NCBI RefSeq assembly: GCF_000373645.1
Contig: NZ_KB892005.1
Coordinates: 62,774 to 126,773 of the forward strand
From: Streptomyces sp. ATexAB-D23
GTDB lineage: Bacteria; Actinomycetota; Actinomycetes; Streptomycetales; Streptomycetaceae
Length of the DNA: 64,000 bases
Direction: 5' to 3'
Shown one piece after another: positions 54,437 through 61,370 of this stretch; position 1 is the first letter of the stretch; each line of letters begins with the position of its first letter. Below the pieces are notes generated by a model. It did not search any database, was not told where the DNA came from, and was given only the letters and a program-made list of their open reading frames with translations. The translations under genes were made by a program, and so were the position numbers.

Positions 54437-54510
54437 GCCGCCTTAGCTCAGTTGGCCAGAGCAACGCACTCGTAATGCGTAGGTCTCGGGTTCGAATCCC
54501 GAAGGCGGCT
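54437..54510 (+). tRNA. tRNA-Thr (anticodon CGT)
   Basis: 74 nt. The acceptor GCCGCCT pairs with AGGCGGC, discriminator T. The D arm starts TAGCTCAGTTGG, and the anticodon stem ACGCA/TGCGT holds the loop CTCGTAA, so the anticodon is CGT for ACG. GGTTCGAATCC is the T arm. CCA is not encoded. A -10-like TAGACT lies 41 bp upstream. Confidence 0.96.
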
Positions 54511-54516
54511 CAGTTG

Positions 54517-54552
54517 AACCCCAGGTCACACACCTCGTGACCTGGGGTTTTC
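54517..54552 (+). terminator. Terminator after tRNA-Thr
   Basis: AACCCCAGGTCAC (54517-54529) pairs with 54537-54549, followed by TTTTC. Confidence 0.9.
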
Positions 54553-54614
54553 GCGTTCGGTCGATGTGGTCGGGGAAGGGTGGGGTTCCCCGGTTTCGCG
54601 GTGTGGCAGGGGCC

Positions 54615-55484
54615 TCAGGGCATGTCGTGGAGGAATTCCCACAGGGCGGACAGCAGTTCCGCCGGGGCGTCCTCCTGGACGAGGTGGCCGGCGTCGGGAA
54701 TGGTGCGCAGTCGGGCGCCGGGCAGCGCGTCGGCCAGTTCGTATGCCTTGGTCACCGGGATCCAGGTGTCGTTCTCGCCCCAGCAGACCATAACCGGGAT
54801 CTCGACGTTCGGGTACAGCGGCTGGACCTCGTCCGTGTACCGCTGGTCGGCCTGGGCGATCTGCCGGTAGAAGGCGGCCTGGCCCACTTCGGTCAGCCAG
54901 GGGGCCGCCAGCAGTTCGGCCGTGGCGGGGTGCAGGCCACGGCTGCTGGCCGAGCTCAGGTACTCCCGCAGTAGAGCGGCGTGCAGGGCCGGCGGGAGCT
55001 GTTCGAACACGTCGGCGTGCCGGCCGACCAGCCGGAAGAACGGCGAGCCCCATGGTGCCAGTGCGACCGGGTCGACGAGTGCCAGCCCCCCGTAGGGGAC
55101 GTCGTGCAGCAGATGGGCGCGCAGGGCGACGGCCCCGCCGAAGTCATGGGCGACCACCGTAGGCGCGTCGAGCCCCCAATGCTCCATCAGTCCGGTGAAC
55201 ACCTGGCTCTGCGCGGCCAGTGAGACGTTCTGGCCCTCGTACTGCTCCGATGTCCCGTAGCCGGGCATGTCCCAGACGTACACGGGGTGTTGGTGGGACA
55301 GGGCCCGCGCGATGTCGCGCCAGACGAAGGAGGAGAACGGGGTGCCGTGCAGCAGTACCACCGGAATCCCGTGCTCCGGGCCCAGCCGGTCCCAGCGCAC
55401 CTCGCCGATGTCGCTACGAAATGACTTGGTCAACTTCCAGTCGGTCACGGCTTTCTGATCCTTCATTCGTCCGAGTGCTCGCAT
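54615..55484 (-). CDS. Alpha/beta hydrolase, haloalkane dehalogenase/epoxide hydrolase type
   Basis: 289 residues. HGTPFSSFVWRD forms the oxyanion hole, and the Asp nucleophile is in VVAHDFGGAVAL near 120. WGENDTWIP and PDAGHLVQED supply the acid and His. This is the Asp-nucleophile branch. An ATG at 55466 is an equally good start. It sits downstream of the CGNR regulator on the same strand and overlaps nothing. Unlike the gene at 14160, it lies in the accessory part of the window. Confidence 0.87.
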   Translation of the reverse strand: MRALGRMKDQKAVTDWKLTKSFRSDIGEVRWDRLGPEHGIPVVLLHGTPFSSFVWRDIARALSHQHPVYVWDMPGYGTSEQYEGQNVSLAAQSQVFTGLMEHWGLDAPTVVAHDFGGAVALRAHLLHDVPYGGLALVDPVALAPWGSPFFRLVGRHADVFEQLPPALHAALLREYLSSASSRGLHPATAELLAAPWLTEVGQAAFYRQIAQADQRYTDEVQPLYPNVEIPVMVCWGENDTWIPVTKAYELADALPGARLRTIPDAGHLVQEDAPAELLSALWEFLHDMP

Positions 55485-55548
55485 CTCGGCAGGGCGGACA
55501 TTCCGGCAGTCGGGAGCAGTGGGGCGGTGCGCGTGGTTCGGTGCGTTG

Positions 55549-56109
55549 TTATGGGGAATCCCGCTTGCGGCGGCGGTGTGCCGCCACCCGTGTGCGTGAC
55601 GCGCAGGTGGTCGAGCAGTAGCGCTGTGCCGCGCCCGGTCCGGTGCCCAGGTAGAGGTTCGCGCAGTTGGGCGCGGCGCATTCGCCCCAGGTCGCGCGGC
55701 CGTTCTCACTGATGATCTGCGCGAGGGCCAAGGCGCTCGAAGCGGTGAACCAGTCGTCCCAGCCGGAATCCTCGCCCCGGTCGAGGTGCAGGTGCCAGGA
55801 GTGTCCGTCGTGGCGGGAGAGCCGCGGGCGGGCGTCGGAGCCGGCCAGCAACTCGTTGACGGTGAGGGCGGCCCGGTCCGTGTCGGTCAGGGTCAGGATG
55901 CGGGCGACTCGTAGGACGGCGGCCCTGAGCCGCTCGGCGTCGGCCGTGGAGAACGCCGTCGCCGTGAGATCCTCCGGGCGCTCCCCGTGCCGGGCCAGCA
56001 ATTCGGCCAGAGCCTCACGAGGCAGTGCCGGGTCCCCGCGCAGGGCATTCGCCAGGTCGACCAGCCGCTGCGCCGGGTGGAAGCCCGGACGGATCGCCGT
56101 GCCGCTCAC
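55549..56109 (-). CDS. CGNR zinc-finger transcription regulator
   Basis: 186 residues. The N-terminal ABATE domain (RLVDLANALRG) is followed by the C-terminal CGNR-type finger: C-x4-C, then RYCSTTCASRTRVAAHRRRK. The protein probably binds DNA and regulates the adjoining hydrolase gene. GTG at 56109 has a strong AGGAAAGGA 6 nt upstream. A GTG at 56169 would add 20 residues and would abut the palindrome at 56171. Confidence 0.87.
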   Translation of the reverse strand: MSGTAIRPGFHPAQRLVDLANALRGDPALPREALAELLARHGERPEDLTATAFSTADAERLRAAVLRVARILTLTDTDRAALTVNELLAGSDARPRLSRHDGHSWHLHLDRGEDSGWDDWFTASSALALAQIISENGRATWGECAAPNCANLYLGTGPGAAQRYCSTTCASRTRVAAHRRRKRDSP

Positions 56110-56170
56110 GGTTTGTCCTTTCCTCGCCTCGTTCACCGGATCCGAGTGGGGATCGATCCATGAAGTCACT

Positions 56171-56198
56171 GTAACGCGTTTGTATTCTAACCCGTTAC
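56171..56198. promoter_or_regulatory. Inverted repeat upstream of CGNR gene
   Basis: GTAACG (56171-56176) and CGTTAC (56193-56198) flank 16 AT-rich bases that include TAGAAT on the minus strand, a -10-like hexamer. It may be a CGNR autoregulatory operator. Confidence 0.45.
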
Positions 56199-56526
56199 GG
56201 CCTGGAGGGTGCGTACGCTCATCTCGACGACACCGCGAGGTTTGTTGCCAACACCGGTCTCCTCGTCGGGCTGGGCCCCGAGGCCCTGCTCATCGACGCG
56301 GGCTTCGGCCCCGGTCCGGTACCCGACGACCCGTCCGACCCCGCACCCGGCGCGGTGCACGGCGGCCGGCTGCCCGTCGGCCTCGCCCGCCTCGGCCGCC
56401 GTCCCGACGCCGCTGCCCGTCGGCGTCGCTCGCCTCGGCCGCCGCCCCGGGACCGTCGGCTTCGGCATCCACTTCGCGGACGTCGTCTTCGGGCGTGTGG
56501 TGGGCGACCTCCGGGTCCCCGTGTGA
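56196..56526 (+). pseudogene. Gene relic broken by a 43-bp tandem duplication
   Basis: A codon-biased frame reads YGLEGAYAHLDDTARFVANT through LLVGLGPEALLIDAGFGPG without any start upstream. Bases 56370-56412 are repeated at 56413-56455 with about five differences, and 43 bp shifts the frame by one. The second copy continues in the new frame, GTVGFGIHFADVVFGRVV, to the stop at 56526. It is a 5'-truncated, frameshifted remnant. The NTGLLVG-ALLIDAG pattern faintly recalls the start of MBL-fold proteins, but no zinc motif is present, so the family is not assigned. Confidence 0.6.
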
Positions 56527-56534
56527 GCGACCGC

Positions 56535-58037
56535 TCAAGCGGTGTAGCCGAACCAGTCGAAGTGGACGGTGCCGCTCGCGGCGTACAGGCCGATGACGCG
56601 GCCGGTGAAGCCGCCGGTGACCTCGGTGGAGAGGTAACGGCCGTCCAGGGTGCCGAGCGTGGTGAAGGTGCCGTCCGGTTCCTCGAAGCCCAGGGCCACC
56701 GTGTCCGGTCCGGTGCAGGGGCCGTGGGGCGGTTCGGTACGGGTCACGTCGATGCCGAGGACCAGGGGGCCGGGCGGGGCGGGGTGGGAGGCGACCACGG
56801 TGCGCAGGGGGCCGATGCGGGCGATCAGGCGGACCTCGCCGCCGCCCGTCTCGATCGCGTAGTGGTGCAGTTCGTCCAGCCGGACCGCGAGGCCGCCGCA
56901 GCCGTCCGCCGCGTCGGCCAGGGTGCGGGCCCGGCACGACAGGTGCTGCTGGCGGCGGCCGACGAACACCGCGTCCGGGTCGTCCAGGGTGCCGCCCCGG
57001 CCGTGCAGCGTCAGCCAGCCGGGGCGCTCCTTCGTACCGCACCGGCCGGCCGTCGAGCGGCGGGGCGAGATCCAGTACGGGTACGGCTCGGCGAGGTCGA
57101 AGTCGTCCCGGGCGGGGGCGGCGGGCGCGGGGACCAGCGGCCACGGGGGCGCCGGCAGGTCCGGGGACAGCTCGCCGACGACGGGCCAGCCGTCCACCCA
57201 GGTCACCGGGGCCAGGAAGGTCTCCCGGCCGAGCACGTGCCAGCCGGGGGAGCCGCCGCCCGGACGCACGCCGAGCAGTACCAGCCACCACGAGCCGTCG
57301 GGGCCCTGCACCAGGTCGCCGTGGCCGGTGTTCTGGATGGGGTGTTCGCGGCCGCGGTGGGTGAGGACCGGGTTGTCCGGGCACGGCTCGAACGGGCCGG
57401 ACGGTGAGGGGCCGCGCGCGATCGAGACGCCGTGGCCGCGTTCGGTGCCGCCTTCGGCGATGAGCAGGTACCAGTGGTCCCCGATCCGGTACAGGTGCGG
57501 CGCCTCCGGGGCCTTCGAGCCCGGTGTCCCGGACCAGATGCGGCGGGGTTCGCCCAGCGTCTGGCCGGTCCGCGGGTCGATGCGGACCTGGGAGACCCCC
57601 GCCACGGTGCACCAGCAGGTGCCGTCCTCGTCCCAGGCCAGGTCCGGATCGATGCCCGGGACGCCGGGCAGCGGGACCGGATCGGACCAGGGGCCGGCCG
57701 GGTCCGTGGCCGTGAACAGCAGGTTGCCTACGACGACGTTGGTGACGATCAGCCAGAAGCGGCCGTCGTGGTGGCGGAGCGTCGGCGCGTAGATGCCGCC
57801 GGACGACCGGGTGTCCGCCGGCAGGTGCAGCTGCTCGGGCCGGTCCAGGACGTTGCCGATCTGCGTCCAGTTGACCAGGTCGCGGCTGTGGAAGAGGGGG
57901 ACGCCGGGGAAGTACTCGAAGCTGGAGCACGCCAGGTAGTAGTCCTCGCCCACGCGGCAGACGCTGGGATCGGGGTGGAACCCGGGGATGACGGGGTTGC
58001 TGACCGTCGTGCTCGTCTCGTCTCGGACTGGTGGCAT
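56535..58037 (-). CDS. GH43 beta-xylosidase/arabinofuranosidase
   Basis: 500 residues. The GH43 catalytic trio is visible: Asp in PGFHPDPS near 20, Asp in GIDPDLAWDEDG near 130, and Glu in SKAPEAPHLY near 175. A C-terminal beta-sandwich domain (about 310-500) is as in XynB-type enzymes. No signal peptide is present, so it acts inside the cell on imported oligosaccharides. The ATG at 58037 has GGAACGGA about 9 nt upstream; the longer frame to 58190 would cover the operators. LacI-type palindromes lie just upstream. No sugar transporter is adjacent. Confidence 0.92.
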   Translation of the reverse strand: MPPVRDETSTTVSNPVIPGFHPDPSVCRVGEDYYLACSSFEYFPGVPLFHSRDLVNWTQIGNVLDRPEQLHLPADTRSSGGIYAPTLRHHDGRFWLIVTNVVVGNLLFTATDPAGPWSDPVPLPGVPGIDPDLAWDEDGTCWCTVAGVSQVRIDPRTGQTLGEPRRIWSGTPGSKAPEAPHLYRIGDHWYLLIAEGGTERGHGVSIARGPSPSGPFEPCPDNPVLTHRGREHPIQNTGHGDLVQGPDGSWWLVLLGVRPGGGSPGWHVLGRETFLAPVTWVDGWPVVGELSPDLPAPPWPLVPAPAAPARDDFDLAEPYPYWISPRRSTAGRCGTKERPGWLTLHGRGGTLDDPDAVFVGRRQQHLSCRARTLADAADGCGGLAVRLDELHHYAIETGGGEVRLIARIGPLRTVVASHPAPPGPLVLGIDVTRTEPPHGPCTGPDTVALGFEEPDGTFTTLGTLDGRYLSTEVTGGFTGRVIGLYAASGTVHFDWFGYTA

Positions 58038-58107
58038 GGCATGACATCCGTTCCTGTACGTCGAGCGCGTGCTGCCGGAGGAGGAGGCGAGCGGCCGAGC
58101 GTTGCCT

Positions 58108-58123
58108 ATCGAAGCGCTTCGAT
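58108..58123. promoter_or_regulatory. LacI-type operator, perfect palindrome
   Basis: ATCGAAGCGCTTCGAT is a perfect 16-bp palindrome with the AAGCGCTT core seen in LacI-family operators of sugar genes. It lies 71 bp upstream of the GH43 start. Confidence 0.75.
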
Positions 58124-58164
58124 CAGTGGCGACAGTAATGACCTCGTGGCTCTGCGACAAGGGG

Positions 58165-58180
58165 GCGGAAGCGCTTGCGT
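58165..58180. promoter_or_regulatory. Second LacI-type operator
   Basis: GCGGAAGCGCTTGCGT repeats the AAGCGCTT core 57 bp from the first site. A pair fits looping or cooperative repression. Confidence 0.6.
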
Positions 58181-58197
58181 CCCGGTCCATCGAGACG

Positions 58198-59049
58198 TCA
58201 CGCCGTACCTCCGTTGCTCTTGAGCAGCTGGCCGTTGACCCACTGGCCCTGCGGTGAGCAGAGGAAGTCGACCAGGTGCGCGGTGTCCCGTGGAGTGCCC
58301 AGGCGGCCGAGCGGGGTCTCGCGCGCGAGGGTGCCCGCCAGCTCCTCGGTCATCCAGCCGGTGTCCACCGGGCCCGGGTTGATGACGTTGGCGGTCACGC
58401 CCAGGTGGGCCAGTTCGTGCGCGGCGGCCAGGGTGATGCGGTCCAGGGCGCCCTTGCTCGCCCCGTACGGGAGGTTGCCGACCGTGTGGTCGCTGGTGAG
58501 CGCGATGATCCGGCCCGACCCGGCGGGGGAGCGGAAGCGGAGCCCGTACTCCCGGATCAGCAGCCAGGTGGCGCGGGCGTTCACCGCGAAGTGCCGGTCG
58601 AAACTCGCGAGGGTGGTGTCGAGCAGCCCCGAGTCCACCGACTCCGCATGGCTCAGTACGAGCGCGGTGACGGGTCCCATGCGGCGCTCCGCCTCGTCGA
58701 AGACCCGGGTCGGGGCGTCGGGGTCGATGAGGTCCGCCTCGATGGCCGCGGTGCGGGCACCGTGCTCGGCGAGGGACGCCTCGATGGCGGCTGTCGCGCC
58801 GCGCTCCTCGCCCCAGGTCATGCGCCGGTCGTACGGCGTCCAGTAGGTGAAGGCGATGTCCCAGCCGGAGGCGGCCAGTTGGCGCGCGATGCCCGCGCCG
58901 ATGCCGACCGTGCGGCCGACCCCGGTGATCAGGGCGACCGGGCGGGGCGGGGCGGGCGCCGGGGTGGCGGCGGGGGCGGGCTGTGCGGCCGGCGTGGGTT
59001 GTCCGGGGGTGGGCTGTGCGGCTGTTGTGGGCTGTCCGGGTGTGGTCAC
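58198..59049 (-). CDS. Short-chain dehydrogenase/reductase
   Basis: 283 residues. TGVGRTVGIG near 42 is the glycine-rich cofactor loop, LTSD supplies the catalytic Ser and YGASKGAL the YxxxK pair near 200. NPGPVDTGW follows as usual. The first 36 residues are a PAQ/TPGQ low-complexity repeat that is not part of the fold, so the true start may be later. The substrate is unknown. It is transcribed toward the GH43 gene but separated from it by the operators. Confidence 0.88.
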   Translation of the reverse strand: MTTPGQPTTAAQPTPGQPTPAAQPAPAATPAPAPPRPVALITGVGRTVGIGAGIARQLAASGWDIAFTYWTPYDRRMTWGEERGATAAIEASLAEHGARTAAIEADLIDPDAPTRVFDEAERRMGPVTALVLSHAESVDSGLLDTTLASFDRHFAVNARATWLLIREYGLRFRSPAGSGRIIALTSDHTVGNLPYGASKGALDRITLAAAHELAHLGVTANVINPGPVDTGWMTEELAGTLARETPLGRLGTPRDTAHLVDFLCSPQGQWVNGQLLKSNGGTA

Positions 59050-59122
59050 GGGGGCTGATCCTGCTGGACGAACTCCCCTCCCGGCAACGGAATTCGGGCT
59101 GTTCTCCCTCAGGTCGTACGGC

Positions 59123-59401
59123 TCAGGAACGGCGGCGCAGGACCGCGGTGCGGGCCTTCAGCAGGTTCGGCACCAGGGAGTAGACGACGGCCGGCACGAC
59201 GATCCCCGTGATGACCAGGGTGCGCAGGAGCACCGGGAAGCCCTTGACGTAGGGGCCGACCAGCAGTTGCACGACGGTCAGGGCGGCGAAGACCGCGATC
59301 CAGGTGAGCACGGCGCGCGTGTGCACGGAGGGCGGCGCGGGCGGCTGGGCGGTTGTGGTGGAGGTGATGGATGCGGTGGTGGGGCGGGTGGCGGTGGTCA
59401 T
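59123..59401 (-). CDS. Two-helix membrane protein
   Basis: 92 residues with helices at about 40-58 and 66-88. The N-terminus is Thr/Ala/Pro-rich and the C-terminus KARTAVLRRR basic. Function unknown. It is divergent from the TetR gene with two palindromes between, so it is the likely target. GGATGGGA precedes the ATG. Confidence 0.75.
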   Translation of the reverse strand: MTTATRPTTASITSTTTAQPPAPPSVHTRAVLTWIAVFAALTVVQLLVGPYVKGFPVLLRTLVITGIVVPAVVYSLVPNLLKARTAVLRRRS

Positions 59402-59500
59402 GTGGAGTCCCATCCGGTGGGGTGGTGTGGAGGCGTGGAGGCGTGCGGAAGGTGGCGCCCGGCTGGTGCCGGGGGCGTCTGTGTGTCGCGATCCACTGTG

Positions 59501-59538
59501 CCAACCCATCGGTTGGGAGTCAACCATCTAGTTGGTTG
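59501..59538. promoter_or_regulatory. Two adjacent palindromes, TetR operator
   Basis: CCAACC-CATC-GGTTGG (59501-59516) and CAACCA-TCTAGT-TGGTTG (59521-59538) share CCAAC/GTTGG half-sites and lie 33 bp before the TetR start. Confidence 0.75.
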
Positions 59539-59570
59539 GAACCTGTGCGAAGCCGTTCTACGCTGGTCCC

Positions 59571-60170
59571 ATGACCCCGGACACGACCCACACCAAGGAA
59601 CGGCTCCTCGCTGCGGCGAAGGAGGAATTCGCGGCATACGGAATCGCCGGAGCGCGCGTCGACCGCATCGCCGGACTCGCCGGCGTGAACAAGGAGCGGA
59701 TCTACGGGTACTTCGGCAACAAGCAGAAGCTGTTCGACGCCGTCGTGGGGCGTGCGCTGGACGAGCTGGCCGAGGCCGTCCCGCTCAAGGGCGGCGACGA
59801 TCCGGCGGAGTACGTGGGCCGGGTGTACGACTTCCACCGGGACAATCCGGTCCTCGTCCGGCTCTTCTTCTGGGAGGGCCTGCACTACCGCGACGGCGTA
59901 CTGCCCAACGAGGAGCGGCGCCGCGGTCACTACGAGGAGAAGATCGCCGCCCTGGCCGAGAGCTTCGGGACCGAGGCGTCGCCGCAGGTCGCGGCCTGCC
60001 TGCTGAGCCTGATCGGGCTCGCCGCCTGGCCCAACGCGGTGCCGCAGCTCGCGCGCCTCGTCATCGGTACCGAAGCCGGGGCCGACGGTGCTCCCGACCT
60101 GCGCGCCCATGTCGTGGCCTTCGCCCGCCAGGCCCTGTCCGGAGTCCAGCCCGCCACGCCGACGGCCTGA
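59571..60170 (+). CDS. TetR-family regulator
   Basis: 199 residues. The HTH is IAGLAGVNKERIYGYFGNKQKLFDAV near 30-55. The ligand domain contains FFWEGLHYRDG. It likely represses itself and the divergent membrane protein via the palindromes at 59501. Ligand unknown. Confidence 0.92.
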   Translation: MTPDTTHTKERLLAAAKEEFAAYGIAGARVDRIAGLAGVNKERIYGYFGNKQKLFDAVVGRALDELAEAVPLKGGDDPAEYVGRVYDFHRDNPVLVRLFFWEGLHYRDGVLPNEERRRGHYEEKIAALAESFGTEASPQVAACLLSLIGLAAWPNAVPQLARLVIGTEAGADGAPDLRAHVVAFARQALSGVQPATPTA

Positions 60171-60243
60171 GGCGAGCCGCGCGGGTGGGCGGCCCGAGGC
60201 GAGCCGCGCCCCGGCCGGGTGCAGGACCCGGACCGGGCGGCTG

Positions 60244-60678
60244 ATGGTCCTGGTCATCGCCCTGGTGCATACGGGGATCGCGCCGGCCAACACGCAGGTG
60301 GTGGCGGCATCGGACCGGGTGCGCGACGTCGCCGTACTCCGCCTCGCCGGGGCGAGGGGGCCGCAGGTGCTCCGGCCGGCCGGAGCGGCGGCGCCGGCCG
60401 TGGTCGCCGTGGGGGCGCTGCTCGGCGGGGCGGTGGCCGCGCTGAACCTGCTCGGCGTACGCGGGGCGCTCGGCTTGCTCGGCCTGCGCTCCCCGGTCGT
60501 CGTCCCGTGGGACGTCATCGGCCCGGTAGTGACGGTGAGCGGGGTTCCGGCGGTGGCCTTCACCGTGCTGTCCGCCTCGCTCTCCCTGCGTACGCGGTCG
60601 GTCGGACCGGTGCTTCCCCGGCGGAGTCGGGGGGCTACGTGGCGAGTGAGGCGACCAGCTCCGCCGCCTCGGCGATGA
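60244..60678 (+). pseudogene. FtsX-like ABC permease C-terminal fragment
   Basis: The frame LVIALVHTGIAPANTQVVAA and DRVRDVAVLRLAGARGPQVL matches the C-terminal part of MacB/FtsX-type permeases, with two helices after it. The N-terminal four-fifths and any ATPase gene are absent, and the end runs into the antisense of the next gene. It is a relic. Confidence 0.75.
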
Positions 60679-61318
60679 GTCCCGTCTCCGCCGGGCTCAT
60701 CGTCGGATTGAGGGTGCGGCGGGTGGCCGCGTCGGCGAGGTGGCGGGCCGGGATGCCGTCGTCGGCGGCGGCCAGGAGTGGGACCAGGGTGGTGACCAGC
60801 ACCCGGGCGTCCACCGCCGCCGGATGGGCCGGATCGACGGCCACCTGCGCCAGGATCAGCGCCGACATGGCCCGGTCCAGGGCCGGCGGGCCCTCCTCGC
60901 TGTTGCTCCAGTCGATCACGACCGGGCCGTCCGCCGTCAGTATCACGTTGTCCGGGTGCAGATCGAGGTGCAGGACGCGGTCCTCGGGGTCGGGCGAGAG
61001 CCGGGCCGGCACCGTGTGCAGATCCGCGAGCAGACCGGCCAGCAGAGCGGCCCCCTCCTCGGCGCCGACCGCCCCGGACAGCAGCGACTCCAGCATCGTC
61101 GGACCGTGCAGGCGTTGCAGGACCAGGTCGCCGGGCCGGGCCGACGGGGGCTGCGGGCCGAGCCGGGGGACCGGGTAGCCGGAGGCCGAGAGGTAGGACA
61201 TGACGGGCAGTTCGCGGGAGGCGTCCATCCCGGCGCGGTAGCGCCGCAGGACCCACGCCTCGTCCAGCTCGTACACGTCCGCATCGCGTCCGCTGCCCAG
61301 CAGTTGGCCTATTCGCAT
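60635..61318 (-). CDS. APH-fold phosphotransferase
   Basis: 227 residues. HLDLHPDNVILT near 117 is the catalytic loop and VVIDWSNSEEG the metal-binding segment. The glycine-rich N-lobe (LLGSGRDADVYELDEAWVLRRY) is present. Members phosphorylate aminoglycosides, choline, sugars or other small molecules; the substrate cannot be told, and it should not be read as a resistance gene. Its 3' end overlaps the FtsX relic by about 40 bp. Confidence 0.86.
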   Translation of the reverse strand: MRIGQLLGSGRDADVYELDEAWVLRRYRAGMDASRELPVMSYLSASGYPVPRLGPQPPSARPGDLVLQRLHGPTMLESLLSGAVGAEEGAALLAGLLADLHTVPARLSPDPEDRVLHLDLHPDNVILTADGPVVIDWSNSEEGPPALDRAMSALILAQVAVDPAHPAAVDARVLVTTLVPLLAAADDGIPARHLADAATRRTLNPTMSPAETGLIAEAAELVASLAT

Positions 61319-61370
61319 GACAGGAACCTACTTGGGCGCATCGCCCCGGGGGAGTGCGGGCCCGGACCCG

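Noticed and set aside
54437..54510. attachment site at tRNA-Thr
   Set aside because: No second copy of the tRNA 3' end and no integrase were found downstream.
60635..61318. aminoglycoside resistance gene
   Set aside because: Only the general APH fold is visible; substrate residues cannot be assigned.
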